From: Lineus longissimus
Lineage: Eukaryota > Nemertea > Pilidiophora > Heteronemertea > Lineidae
Reading direction: 5' to 3'
DNA: 64,000 nt
Assembly (NCBI RefSeq): GCF_910592395.1
Contig: NC_088311.1
Location: 7,010,501-7,074,500, forward strand
In this document: piece by piece, positions 10,601-22,992 of the stretch
Layout: every line of letters begins with the position of its first letter
Numbering within the stretch: position 1 is the stretch's first letter
The notes under the pieces: model-generated
What the model was told of the DNA's origin: nothing
What the model saw: the letters and a program-made list of their open reading frames with translations, nothing else
Database searches by the model: none
Translations under genes and position numbers: made by a program

Positions 10601-13600
10601 ATATACAATGACATTAGAAAAAAAACTACCAGTAACTTTAATTGCATCAGCCTGTTTCCATTTGTAAATTAGCCGAACTAAAATTTAGATTGGAAACAAT
10701 TATTCACTCCGTGTGATGTATTTCGTCGATCTTTTGCCATGGTGGTGAATCGGCGGAATTTCCATTTTCGGCTAAGGATGGCTTTGTGTGAAAAGTGTAA
10801 AATTTTGACTCTCACCAAAGTTAAGACGTATTCCTATTTCATAACAAGGATGTTAGTAAAAACGGAGCTGAGCCAAACGAGTGTAAAATAGATTTCAGGC
10901 AAACTGTTAGCTCAAATCTGGCAAAAGTCATATCGCCCTTTAAAAAAAAACTAACTTAGATGATTTGATGATTTACATTTCGTCGTAAAGATAAATGATT
11001 ACCTTTCACAAAGCAGTGCATCTGCGACCAGTGGTTCAAACAATTAAAAGCCCAGCATATGGGTATCCAGAATCGGAGTCAATTTTGAAATGGATAAAAG
11101 AAAAATATCATCCATTGAAGTCAACGTGACACCTGACATTAACATTCGTGCCTATGTTGTAAACTTTAAATATAAATTCTCATTGTACTGAGCAGATTGA
11201 GCAGTTGACATAGATATGAAAGCATTACAATGCCTTTGTAATTGACGCCGCAAATTGAAAAGTACACTGAAATAAGGAGCGTTTACGCGTCTGGACTGTG
11301 ACCACAGCTTGTGTGACGCGTGCATCCAAATGTACAACCGGCCTGGCCCGCCCTGCTACAAGAGATGTGAAGTGGATCGGAGCCTATTTCACTGAGCTAA
11401 CTGAAAGGTAGACTCTTCTCTGATAGGAGGAATAACTGTCATCCCGGACGAAATCTTTGCTTCATTTCGATTGGATTAAAACCTTTGAGGGCGCTCGTCA
11501 CGACCTTTCCTGGATCCGCTATTTCTCTTCTGGATCGAATACGATGATGTGATCACCTAAAATCACAATCGAATAATGTCATACGGCAATAACATTTGCT
11601 TGCAATATTATGTAACTACATTTTGTGAAATGAAGGTTGCATCGGCATCTCACAAAAACCGAAGGTATCATATAAAACGCGGACTCGAAATTCGTACGTC
11701 AGACTAACCAACTTTTTGAGGTATATACTTTCCCAGTCCCCCAGTACGGCAATGCCGTGTTGATATTGTCCAAACATTAGTGTTATTACCAACGAACCTA
11801 CACAGTGCAGCCGCAAGCCCGATGATATAGTATAATCGCAGATTGTCGCAGTAGATTACTTTTGCGGTCAATACATGCCGATATCATATTTGATATTCGG
11901 ACGGATTAAAAGGCGCACTCGACTGACGACCAATGGCATGATATGAAAGTCGTGATTGATGTATTAAAAGACATATTATTTCACACCCCGCTGCGAACGA
12001 GAGCAAGATAATATTCTTTACAAACCGATGTTCAATTGATGGTTTACTGAGAATCAACAATAAAAGCATTATCATGTAAGGCACGCATCAGCAAGCAAGC
12101 TAGAATACACCACGGCAGATAATATCTTGATAGTATCAATATACCAGAAGTCATGTAAATAATGGTAAAAGGTCCTGACCCAGAGAAAACCCCCACACTA
12201 AGATTCAATATAGGGTCTGACCAAAATCGCTTGCTCTAAAATACAATGTAGTCCTTGCTGACACCACGGGCTTATAAGACATGTGCATGTATCCTGTATA
12301 AAAGTCCGTGCTAAGCTCAAAGACCACGTACTGTTATGACATGTATGATGGAGATCACAAAACTTTAAATTAACCTCACATTTGTCTGGTGACAAGGTGA
12401 GGACGAAGTCACACCAATATTCATTATTATAATTGTAATTCCTTCACGCTTGGTGTTGACCAAATTTAGGTGATGGCACTTTCGAAAAACGCTGAAAGGG
12501 GAGGATCATGGTCTCAGATGGTCTTATTGACGGCATCAGTATTTTTTTAATAAATTGCTGTAGGCAAGTGGGTCGAGTAACACTAGTGAGACACTACGGA
12601 AAAAACGTTGAGGAATACCTCAAGGTACACTCCATGAAATACAAAAAATACACTAGAAACAGGCGACTGTCTGCGGTCGAAAATACATGAAATATAGCCT
12701 AGTCTTCAAAACCATTTGTTCGGCACAGTAGGCCGGTGGTAAATTTCTTCGCGGTCACGGCTACTTAAAACCCCAGGTAGAAGGACGGACTATTTAACAG
12801 ACAAGATCAGTCAAAATATACGTAGATACCAGCGGCATGGCCGGTCATACACTTCGGTAGATGATTTTGCTAAATATTTTAAGAATAATCTCAGCAGGGA
12901 ACACATCGTTTTTACCTTGGAAAGGTATGACGTTAAGGTGCTTATGACTTGATTAAGCTTAATTACGTTTTTGTACTGACTTCCGTGACTTGTGCGATAT
13001 CCAGCTTTAACTCAGCTAATAACTGAAAACAAAATGTACGTTTAATATTCATATGAACTTTTGATTGGCACAAGGTGCCACCGGTTTCATTTTGATCGCT
13101 CACACACGATATCCCCATAACAAAATATCGACGTATTATACCTGAATAAAATTGACCACAGACAAATGTCATAGGATCTATTGGATAGTGGAACAGCTTA
13201 CCACCATATTGTTATTATCTGACACGAGCCCTTGCCAATGAAAGGTATCTGAATAAGAGATCACCACACGGTATCAAATGCAATCCCTCATCCTCCCGCA
13301 CGTGTCACCACGAGAGTCGCACAATGAGGGGCATAGATTGTCTAGCCCCTTCAATGAAGGATATAATTCTCCAAAAACGTTCATCGGTTCAGTTAAATCA
13401 AAGGTGTCATGAGACGACCGTAATTTACTCTCAGGGTTGAAGTCGGGGTTGTAAATGATGCGCAACCTATGTACTATCGTGAGCGGTCCAAGTAACTGGT
13501 CCTCCCGAGATCAATAAAACAGCTGTGTATGTCGCCATATGTTACGAAACGGACGGGGCGAGAAGTTCAAGTATATACAACGTACTACAACAACTCGTAA

Positions 13601-16500
13601 ACATCTCGAGATGCCCAGGTTGTTGTTGAGGGTGTACGCAACGTTTTTCAATGTCACATTTTCGTGTACTCGATACTGCATCTTGACCCTCAATGTATTG
13701 ACATTGCGCGTCGTCCAGACAAAGCGCGTATGGGCGGAAGCTACATGTAGACATATACGGAGGTTGGACCACGCCTAGAATCTTGACATCAGATAAACAT
13801 GGCCGAACTTCTATATAAAAACGGAACTATATGTGTGTTATATCAAATATTGTAATGCAACAATGAGAAAACTTGAATGTGTACACGCGCCTAATACATT
13901 CAGCAAAATGTACCACAAATTGTACTGCGGCTCCATAATCAAACAATTACCTTCACGTAGATCACCCTAGACCATTTAGAGAAGGTTTTGAGGAGAGATT
14001 TAGGAGGGTGCCTATTAAATTGGAACAACTTGTCTACACGGAACTTTCGTATCCTGGTGACCCTCACAATTTTACCCTATGGATTAGACACAGATTGATC
14101 ACCCACGTGAGGCACCGTAAAGGGCATTGGCTATCTACGTAAACAAGCTCTGAATCCTTTCGCAAAAACGTTCTTCAGTGTACTTTAGGCACAACAAAAT
14201 GTACTCACTATTTCTCTAATGACTTATCCTAACCAATGTGTACAACAAAGAGTGTACTCTTGACGCCTTATTGTTGGTATCATACCGTCCTAAAACTAGG
14301 TATCAACTACCTTTTTATATCATTCATGTCTAACAATAATGAGCTTTGGTATTCGACTACCAAATTAGAGCGACGATCTATCAACCGGCAACGACCCCTG
14401 AACGAAAGAAAAGTAGATATATTGTTACAGTGATGTTCCAATCTAAATGAAGACGAGTGCTTTTACGGCGCTTATCGCGAAATACACAAGAGCACGTCAA
14501 ATTGTTGACAAACGGACGAAGGACAAGACGCGATAACATAAACTCACCCATGTGGCGGCTAAAAATTAGACCACCGTCTTGAGAAAGCGTTCTGTGAGAC
14601 TCTTTCAATGCCTTATTTTACTTTTTCAGCAATTAGTTGGTAAACGTGGCTGCCACTAAAAGTAGCGGCATAATTGTTTACTTAAAGGTCAATAAATTGG
14701 CAACCTCTCGTCGACGCCACATTCTAAAGAACATCATCGAACGCTTTCTTAATAGTTTCTCAGGTCGAATTCTCGAGACACCATTGAAACGTTTTATAAT
14801 TACCGACCAAAAAACAACTTCATTGGAGTCAAGGAGGGAACTGTATGCAGTGCGGGCGAGGAAGTGAAGAAAGATTGGATATGGCGGGACGGGGATATCA
14901 ACTGAAAAACCAGGGTTGGCAAGATCGACAAATGCGTGAAGTACCTCTCGACCAACTGCACAAAAATGAAGGTGAAATTATAACTGATGCGTGTTTGTTC
15001 AATTCAGCAGCCTAACTATTGGATCTAGTTGTATCAGTTGTAACGATGGTTAGGTTTCTTAAGACCCTCACGAAGAGCTAGGAACGACGAAGTACAAATC
15101 AATTTATCCACGATTAAAAAAATATTACGGAATCCTCCCACAACTAAGTATAAAAATGACTATAAGCAATTAGCACATGACTCGATGACACCAGAGACTT
15201 CCGTACTTCGTCGAAACTTGACGTTAACTAGAGCATCGTCTTCAGGTCACATCGCGAACGTAATGAAAACCGACACGTGAGATGCCTAGTTATGTTACAA
15301 CAAAAACACCGATATTTCACTCGAAGGGTTTCTTCAAGAAACAATAGGAAAGGTTAATGAAACAATTGATCCATTCATAATGCCAAAAGAAACCGTATCG
15401 GTGGTGCTGGAAAGTCAAGGAATGTTGCCAGAAACTAAAGAACACGAGGTGCTCGGAATCATTTCTCCGGTGTCATATGATATCAAAAGGTTTCTCGCTA
15501 GGTTTACATTTTTGATCGTGCAAATACTCGAACATTCGGGGAACTACAAAACCGGTTTTAGGGGATACGCGTGTATAGGTGCATTAACGGCTGTGACGGG
15601 CAGGTCACAATCAACAACCAGCACCACCAATTTTTCCTCAGTTGAACGTGAATGCGGTAGGCATTTAAATCCACGATCCTCCATAACAGTTCAAGAATCA
15701 CTAATGAACCTAATTTGAAGCGACTTATTGCATATGCATTTTTTCTGAGTGCAGGATTGAGCAACGATTCACTGTCATCATTTCTATACTTTGTATTGGA
15801 TGTCTTCTTTAAGGTGAAAGCGTCCCGGCGGGCGACACTTCTTAAATCAACGATGGGGAAAATTGTAGGTTCTTGTTCAAGAGATATATTTAATGAATCA
15901 TGCCCGAGTACCCCCTTAATAAGGTCAGGACGTTCGAATTATGCTTGTACGCCTAAGAAGCATACACCTATACATAAACTGGTCATTTGACACCATGCCC
16001 ACGAGCTGAATATGGGGCTTAAAGGCGTTCTGCCGATTCGTTTCGCAATATGTTTCAGAGACCAAGTATCCCCTATCAATTCTAGAATAACATGCCTTAT
16101 AGAGAGGTGTCAGGTTTGCTGAAAAGCGAACCAACTTTCTCTTTTAGCATGATGAGGAGGGTATAATTGCAGTTGGTCACAAAGCTAGCCATCATCAAGC
16201 TATAGCCTACATGTAGTTACATGATAATCCATAAATCTGGACCATCGGCGTGTGCAAACGATTTTCCTCTGATCTAACAACTTGAATGACCAAAGGCAGG
16301 AATATGGACGTGCTGTTGTAGATACATGAGGCGTCCGCCCGGAAATTTAGAATGGACGCAGCTTATTGGCAACGAATCGGCAGATTTCACAAAAACCAAA
16401 ATATGACTTGGACAACATACATCATTTTGCTTAAACGAAGATCAGGCACATTTCCCAGATACATAACAAGTAAAGGTCGACCTCTTAACTAATCATAGAG
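7640..16500. other. Long stretch without recognisable genes
   Basis: ORFs here are at most 119 codons (9017-9376, plus) and none shows a domain I know. Near 9.0-9.4 kb three frames are open at once, which argues for a stop-poor patch rather than a gene. The 10.4-11.0 kb part is notably AT-rich. If the Trunk-like gene has a 5' exon, it should lie on the minus strand in the proximal part of this region. Confidence 0.4.
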
Positions 16501-16512
16501 CAAAATGAACGA

Positions 16513-16654
16513 TACTGCTCGTAAAGAAGTCACTGACACTTGCAAACATAGTGGATCGAACGCAACTAAAGCACTTTGCTTAATACTCTAGATGTAACTA
16601 AAGCACTTTGCCTTACTCTAGATGTAAACTGAATTTCATCTGCAACACTTGTCA
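16513..16654 (+). repeat. Direct repeat, left copy (pairs with 17651-17745)
   Basis: It shares with 17651-17745 an ordered series of blocks: CTCGTAAA, AAGTCACTGACACT, TAAGCACTTTGC-type, GTAAACTGAATTT and ACACTTGT. Within this copy a short internal duplication repeats TAAAGCACTTTGC and CTCTAGATGTAA. The copies are about 1.1 kb apart. Confidence 0.65.
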
Positions 16655-17340
16655 AAATCAACATCTATTAGTTCTAAAAAGTGCCTAACTATCCTCATCA
16701 TCTTGATACATGATCAAATGATCAATTGCCACTGTCTAAATGATCACTACTAACAAAAGCGAATCTTCTTGGACGTCAACTCACCCCTACTGGTGCGTTC
16801 ATCTAGGCGCCTACCATATCCGGCGGACTAACCGATTTTCCGATCCAATCCAGTCACGAATAGGTGCTAGTATCACGCAATGATATTCCGAGACACTGAC
16901 AACAAGTCATAGCCTAAGGTCTATCCAGCAACACGCGAATTTAAACGGTTAAGTTCCAGCGTACATATGTTACCAGAGTCGAACATTGTCACGAGGTCCG
17001 TCTGTTGGCGAGACCGCCGAGTCGAATGAACTGCGGAGTGCAAACAAGGATCTTAATTGTATGCACCAGCGACACGACAGCAGTGAGCGATTCATATGAC
17101 ACCAGATTAATGTTTTTGTAAATTATTAATCATCACATCGTAGACGAGGGGAATTAACGGGACAGATGGAATCATTCTTATATTGCTTCTTTCGTCAGCT
17201 CGAATTGCTGTGTTACGTGGGGACTTGGCGCAACCTTGTAATGTACAATTAGCAATAGCCTAAACATGGCAAGGCACCATGTAACATGTTGTTTTAAAAC
17301 ACTTAACAGTTGGTTTCCGTATAATAAATCAATCTATCGA

Positions 17341-17557
17341 GTTGCTTTTACTAGTAAAACACTTTATGATTAGTTCGACACTCGCTTATCATTCCAACAG
17401 TTGCTTTCAGCATTAAAAGACTTATCGATTGGTCTAACAGTTGCTTTTAGCAGAAAAACACTTTGTGGTTCTTCAAAAAGTTGCTTTTAGCAGTAAAATA
17501 ATTCATGATTCGTCCAACATTTGTGTTTTAGAAAAAATCAATTTGATGGGTCCAACG
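17341..17557 (+). repeat. 40-bp minisatellite, about five degenerate units
   Basis: Units begin at 17341, 17400, 17440, 17480 and 17520, each opening with GTTGCTTTTAGCAG or a variant and closing near GTCCAACA. The first unit is 59 bp; the next three are exactly 40 bp. No protein is encoded across the array. Confidence 0.8.
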
Positions 17558-17650
17558 GTGCTTTGGCCCTTCACAAAAAAATTGTGTTAAGGGACGGAGA
17601 AGCGAACATTAACCCCTGATTTCCCCCATTTCCCAATGTAGGCCTACAAT

Positions 17651-17745
17651 ATTACTCGTAAACAAGTCACTGACACTCGCAAACGCAACTTAAGCACTTT
17701 GCTTTACTCTACCTGTAAACTGAATTTTATCTGTGACACTTGTAG
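17651..17745 (+). repeat. Direct repeat, right copy
   Basis: Diverged partner of 16513-16654, lacking its internal duplication. The pair brackets the 40-bp minisatellite. Confidence 0.65.
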
Positions 17746-17759
17746 ATTTTATGCATATA

Positions 17760-20700
17760 GTATTTCAAGTACCAATGTACCAATTTAACAGCAACAGGAC
17801 CTCGCTCTGTGACACCTTATTTATTCATAATGACAACTTCGGCCATTCAGCTATCACTTTGTGTACATTACATGTAACAGCTGATTATTATGAATAAAAT
17901 GATATCGAGATTGAAGGCAGAGCAGTGACAAGCCAGACAGGTAAGGTAAGGTCAAAACGAATTTTCGCAAATGTTAAACCCTGTTCAGGTAAATCAATGG
18001 CATGCATTTGATGATCTGACAATAAAATATTTCTTGAAATTTATGAGCCACAAAGTTTTCTACGACACTGACGTGAAAAGCAGGGAATCCGACGATGGAC
18101 GACGTCCACGGTAAGCTGCCCTAAAGGCGAGGCTGTATGGTCAAGCACAGACTTTCATACGCCCGGGGCATACGTCCAGCCCCTCAGACTCAAACCATTG
18201 CACGGGACTCAAATCCGCGAGCCTCCGCTTGTCAAGCGTCAATTTCTGTTCTTGAGTAACTGAAACTAAACACTGAAATGCGTTGCTCCAGTACTGCTGC
18301 GGCGCAACGTACATGTACGTTTTAATCAGTATCGCATCACAACCTGGTGTTTTCACATTTTTATTATCTCAAGGTCAATGTCTTTTCAAAGTTTGATTCG
18401 TACAACGTCTAGACTGTTCGTTGACAATTTACATAGACATGGTATACTAAATATCATGCTGACCATGGACTTCTACATGGTGTACCGGAACGCCACACTG
18501 ACCTTAAGCACACACAAAGCCACCATGGCGCCAAACTATGTTTGGTGTTGTGCTACTTCGGCGTATGACGCCAAGTTGACAAAAAATCAACCTCGTGTAA
18601 CACCAATATACAAATTTAATTTTGATTTCAAATTTCCCTTGAGCGTTGGTCTCACTCTAGCTGAAGAGGGTACCCCTAGAGCAGATGTACGTCCTATGTT
18701 ACTCCGCTGCTGAATGACAAGCTACACTGATGCCATACGAGTAACCTTCTCAAAGCGATGTCGCGTCTACATTTAGATTGGCATTATGACTCCGACGCCT
18801 TAAAACTTAATCGCTTGTAATCACTCGTTAATTGGAGTTTAATTAGAGTTTAATTGGAAACTTTAAGAGGAACAGGATCGTTTTTTATATCCAACGTACA
18901 AAAGGTCATTCGATAATGGATTTTTATTGCCAAGGAATTGATACTTATTAAAAAGCTGCGGCAACTGATTTGAAGGTTTGTGACGAGGACAGTGATTTCG
19001 GTCTCAGGTAAGATACCATCACATAATATGTCGTCTGTGGGAGGTTGTTATACCACTCAGTAGACAGGTCAGATTATACTTGATAGGAATATGGTCTTAA
19101 ATCAGTTTTACCAAAGTGTAACTTGTGCACTTTCAGTACTCGTGCTTTACTGGCCTCACTGACAGAAGACGCCAGAGTAATCACGTAGCTAATATTAGTG
19201 TTGTTTGCCTAGACATGTTCGAATTAGTCACTACCGAATGGAACAACATCACGCCTTGTCAAGGCGGAACTTCTTAGAAAAGCCACAGTATCTCATGGAA
19301 AGCTGCAATAGGAAGGTTTCGCAACCCTTAAGAACGAATTACAAAGCTGTATGGTTTCATCATTCGACCTTCGTAAATCGGTTCTAATAATATATAGTAT
19401 CACTGGGAATTAGGAAACTCTTCAAAAACTGTCGGCAATTAAATACATTTACAAACTTCGTAATTGGACGTCCGTAGCTCTTCGTAAGGGTTGTGAAACC
19501 TGCCTATTATCTCATTTATTACGGCTGCGGCGAATAAGACAGTAGGTCACGACCTATCCGTCTATGTAATTAGAAAGGATCTCCACCACCGGCTCTGCGG
19601 TAATGAGGCCATTACAAAGAAGCTTAGGGCTTCACCTTCCTTGAGCTCATCGAGAGAGCTAGAGAACGGAAGACATCATGGTGCTTTGTCGTCATCGACT
19701 CGGGGTCACATCAGAATAGTGGGGGTTGAACGCCCGTAGCGTGGTCGTCTTGGAGTTTGGGTGGCGGGGAGGAGTCGAACTCGGAAAACACCGCTCATCT
19801 GGTGGAGCAGCTATTTCGCTCAACAACCCCGGCGAGACGCTTCGAATTTGGCCTACCCGTCAGCTTCATTCTAATGGTGTTTCGAAAGACAACCGCCAGG
19901 CCAGTTCCAATTTTTCTAAATACTTGTAACAGAACATTCACGTAAGTAGAAAATGTTACAGCAAAGGTAATTACTTATAGGAAAGCTGCTGTCTTCTGTA
20001 ATATGATAATTGCGTATTTCATCTCCAAACTATTTCTAAAATGAAACTGAACGTTTCTCTGATTTTTTTCATTTAATACTGCGGAACATTGGTAACGTTT
20101 CGTTGTGCATTATATGCGACATGGCATTGGAGAAAAAAAGATGTATTAACACAACGGACATTACCGCTGTGTTACAGTACAAGCAAACATTTGTGACCCA
20201 TTTCCCTAGATGTTTTTCACTATTTTCAGGACAAATACCGCTTATATAGTAGTCCGCTTACACATAAACCGTATACTTACATATATATCCTAAGTTTAGC
20301 AACCATTGCCCATAGCCGCCAGGATGACGCGACACTCTGCCCCAGAGTGGCCAACGTCTTTACAACCTAGCGCAGTCTACTGCATGCTTAACATCCCTCT
20401 TGGCTTCGGTTCGTTAGGTGTACTTCCCCTATTAATTTCCTTTTGACACATTGGAATGAGTGGATGATGTACGTACCCTTGTTTACTATGCTATCTTTTA
20501 CAATCACGATCTGGCAAATGTCTTGTTTTATAGCATACTGATAGAGGATGGCGACAGCCGTAAATCTGAGGTAAGTGCGGTGTTGGTCCGCGGCAAGGTC
20601 ATCGCTACGACCGTACGGCCGATAATGCACCACCACAATTCAGTGCAGCAGGTTAAGTTCCATCCGGCCAGCCCGTCCACTGATGATGATCACCTGCCAG

Positions 20701-21312
20701 GCACAGTAAAATGCCAGGAGTGCCGAGTCAACGAGGCGTTTACACATCTTAATTGAGGCTTTGCGTCTGAGGTGGGTTGAAACTTCTCTCTCTTTCACGC
20801 CTGCGATGCCAGGGAATATTTCAGGTTGATACTTCTCAATTTCAGGTCGACATTCACTCTTTTTCAGTGTTAACCGGAAGGGGAAGTCTCCCCGAATGGA
20901 AAGGCACCTCATGACTGTGACCAGTACCGGTGATGCAGAATATAATTGGAGGACAACATCAAAAGCTGAATATTCATTTGAACTTGAGCATCGTCGGCCT
21001 TACAAAATCGAGCCATCATAAGATTTATCAAACTGTATTTTGATAGCAAACCGTGCTGATAGCCTGCTTCATGGATGGATTCTTCCATGTTTTGCTAGAA
21101 TTCACTCACAGTACAGTTAGGGGGTCCAGGGTGTAATGACGCGGGTGGAATCAACATATGCCGCTCTCAGGCCGAATCTCATGCTTCAGCTCAGGCATTC
21201 TTTTCTACGATCCACCGATTAGCATGCTGCGGTGCTTCTGAGATGGCGTGAAGAACACTCGACCTGTTTGGCTGATACAGGATCAATACGCGAGAAAGGA
21301 AAAGGCTGTTGC
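17760..21312. other. Stretch without recognisable genes
   Basis: The longest ORFs are 111 codons (18378-18713, plus, true ATG) and 98 codons (20460-20756, plus). Neither has a recognised motif, splice border or nearby poly(A) signal that I could defend. Confidence 0.35.
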
Positions 21313-21318
21313 TTTATT
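21313..21318 (-). promoter_or_regulatory. Poly(A) signal AATAAA after the 196-codon ORF
   Basis: TTTATT on the plus strand reads AATAAA on the minus strand, 15 bp beyond the stop codon of the hypothetical ORF. This gives an unusually short but possible 3' UTR. Confidence 0.4.
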
Positions 21319-21332
21319 TACATTGGGAACAA

Positions 21333-21923
21333 CTAGAGTGTGTGGACAGCAGAAAGACTAGACGAGCTCTTCGGTGAACTGTACGCGGTACGTAAGCCAC
21401 TGACATGGTGAGGATGCTTTGAATGAAATGACCGTGCCGAATTCGTTTTTGGACCGTTTCGAACACGACAGCAATGCGCTACCCACAGAAACGGTCGACT
21501 CAATTTATTCCCGAGATTTGTTGAAACAGCGTTTTCAACGCAATGTTCTGAATGTGATTCGTCACACCAATGGAAGGTGAGGATGATTGTTTCATTTTCG
21601 GATGCAACCATACGAATACAATTGTAAGACTTTACTGGGACACCCTGTGGGCTGCTGTCGTTCACTGCACCACCTTTATTCGTTACCAAGCTATTTCTGT
21701 AAATTCGCACTCTTCTTAATCTCATCTTACGCGTGACGTTGCTGCAAATTGCTAAAGAACTGCAATTTATCAACCGCTGTCGCAAACAGCTGCTAACCAG
21801 GCGAAAAACCAACGTTAATTTTAAATTGCTTTGATTAAGTGGTGACCACATTTGGGAGACAATTACTGAGTAGTGGCTATATTTTGCCCGGTCGTGATGA
21901 CCATGACGAGAGAATGCGGCCAA
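21333..21923 (-). CDS. Hypothetical single-exon ORF, 196 codons
   Basis: This is the second-longest open frame in the window. With a stop chance of roughly 6 percent per codon at this base composition, a chance run this long is expected well under once in 64 kb. The stop (TAG) is followed by AATAAA 15 bp later. The first ATG codes for residue 25 (MWSPLNQSNLK). A weak hydrophobic patch (LKLTLVFRLVSSCL) follows it. The chain has eight Cys, three N-glycosylation sequons (N53, N62, N110) and a Ser/His-rich C-terminus. A TGA lies a few codons upstream of the open frame. I recognise no family. It could be an orphan gene, the last exon of a spliced gene, or chance. Confidence 0.38.
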   Translation of the reverse strand: MAAFSRHGHHDRAKYSHYSVIVSQMWSPLNQSNLKLTLVFRLVSSCLRQRLINCSSLAICSNVTRKMRLRRVRIYRNSLVTNKGGAVNDSSPQGVPVKSYNCIRMVASENETIILTFHWCDESHSEHCVENAVSTNLGNKLSRPFLWVAHCCRVRNGPKTNSARSFHSKHPHHVSGLRTAYSSPKSSSSLSAVHTL

Positions 21924-22526
21924 GGGATCATCTCAAAAGAGATCGAAGCTGCAAAACATTGCGATGAGGTTTGTTGTTGAAATGATTCGAAGATAGTCTG
22001 AAAATCAGAATTATGAGGTGGTACAATGCATGTACCAGTTTACAATTACACCCATACAATTAGGAGAAGCATTCAAAATGTCTGTTTGTGCCTACTTTAA
22101 CACGTGCGTGAGGACTTGAATGGTATCATGGCGAGTTCAAAATAATAGCTTTCAAGCAGGCTCACTTTTTCTGTGTCATCTTTAGGGATATAAAAGTCAT
22201 AACTGCACATTGTCGTATTCTAACTCTTTTTACATCTTATCAAGACACACCCCGCTACGTTTAGGTAAAATGCATGTACAGTGAGGTTCAGGAGCACACT
22301 TTGTGGCCGAACGAAACCTAAAAATGATTGCTCTCGATCAGACAGTGGTGAATTCGACTACCAAATCGTCTTCTGAGCTTCAATCCACGCTGAGACAACC
22401 CCCATCTCCATGATCTAAACTATGTTACCCCCAAAGCGGGATAACGAAGAGGACCGTGATAAATAGAGATCAAACGCTCACGATAAATTGTTGTTTGTCC
22501 GGTATATTAACGAGAGAATCTGCCTG

Positions 22527-22682
22527 GAATGCCAATGCGATTCGGGACGGCTTCTTTATCGATTCGGGGCATTTGCTTTTTTGATAATTGAAACCAGCTT
22601 TGAGATCTGTAAATATACGAGAATGCAATGTTCAGTGTGATCGGGATGGCTGCTTTCGGTTCGAAGCTTTTTTGATGATTGG
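22527..22682 (+). repeat. Diverged tandem duplication of about 94 bp
   Basis: The blocks GAATGC, CGGGA(C/T)GGCT, CTTT, TTCG and GCTTTTTTGAT(A/G)ATTG recur in order at 22527-22590 and 22621-22682. The duplication runs through a 134-codon open frame that I therefore do not call a gene. Confidence 0.55.
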
Positions 22683-22992
22683 TAACACATGTAGGTTTAA
22701 AGAGAACTCCGATACGATTGAAATGAATATCAATGTGTTCGAGATTGCTGCTGACTCGAATTGGCGGCAATCGCTCTACAAGGTGCACATTTCTTGGGGC
22801 AAAAAACCGTTAAAGTCTTTCAAAAGCTCAAAAACCTTTATTTCTAAGAGTCATTACGTTACTTTGTCCCTAACCTCGCAGTTCCAAGAAGTCTGGCCTA
22901 GCCCATTGTATTTAAACAAAGCCCGCTCGCACCCTGGCCTAACCTGCCATTGTTCTACTCTCTTATCAAAGGTTTATAAGGGCAAATCTTGA

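Noticed and set aside
12075-12095. TAAGGCACGC matches the first ten bases of miR-124
   Set aside because: The rest diverges and no hairpin partner lies nearby, whereas true miR-124 is highly conserved.
19753-19835. tRNA-like text on the minus strand (GAGTTCGACTC with a D-arm-like GAGC...GCTC)
   Set aside because: The acceptor and T stems do not pair properly and no valid anticodon stem forms.
22588-22992. 134-codon plus-strand ORF with some protein-like text
   Set aside because: Runs through a tandem duplication, lacks an ATG start and has no recognised motif.
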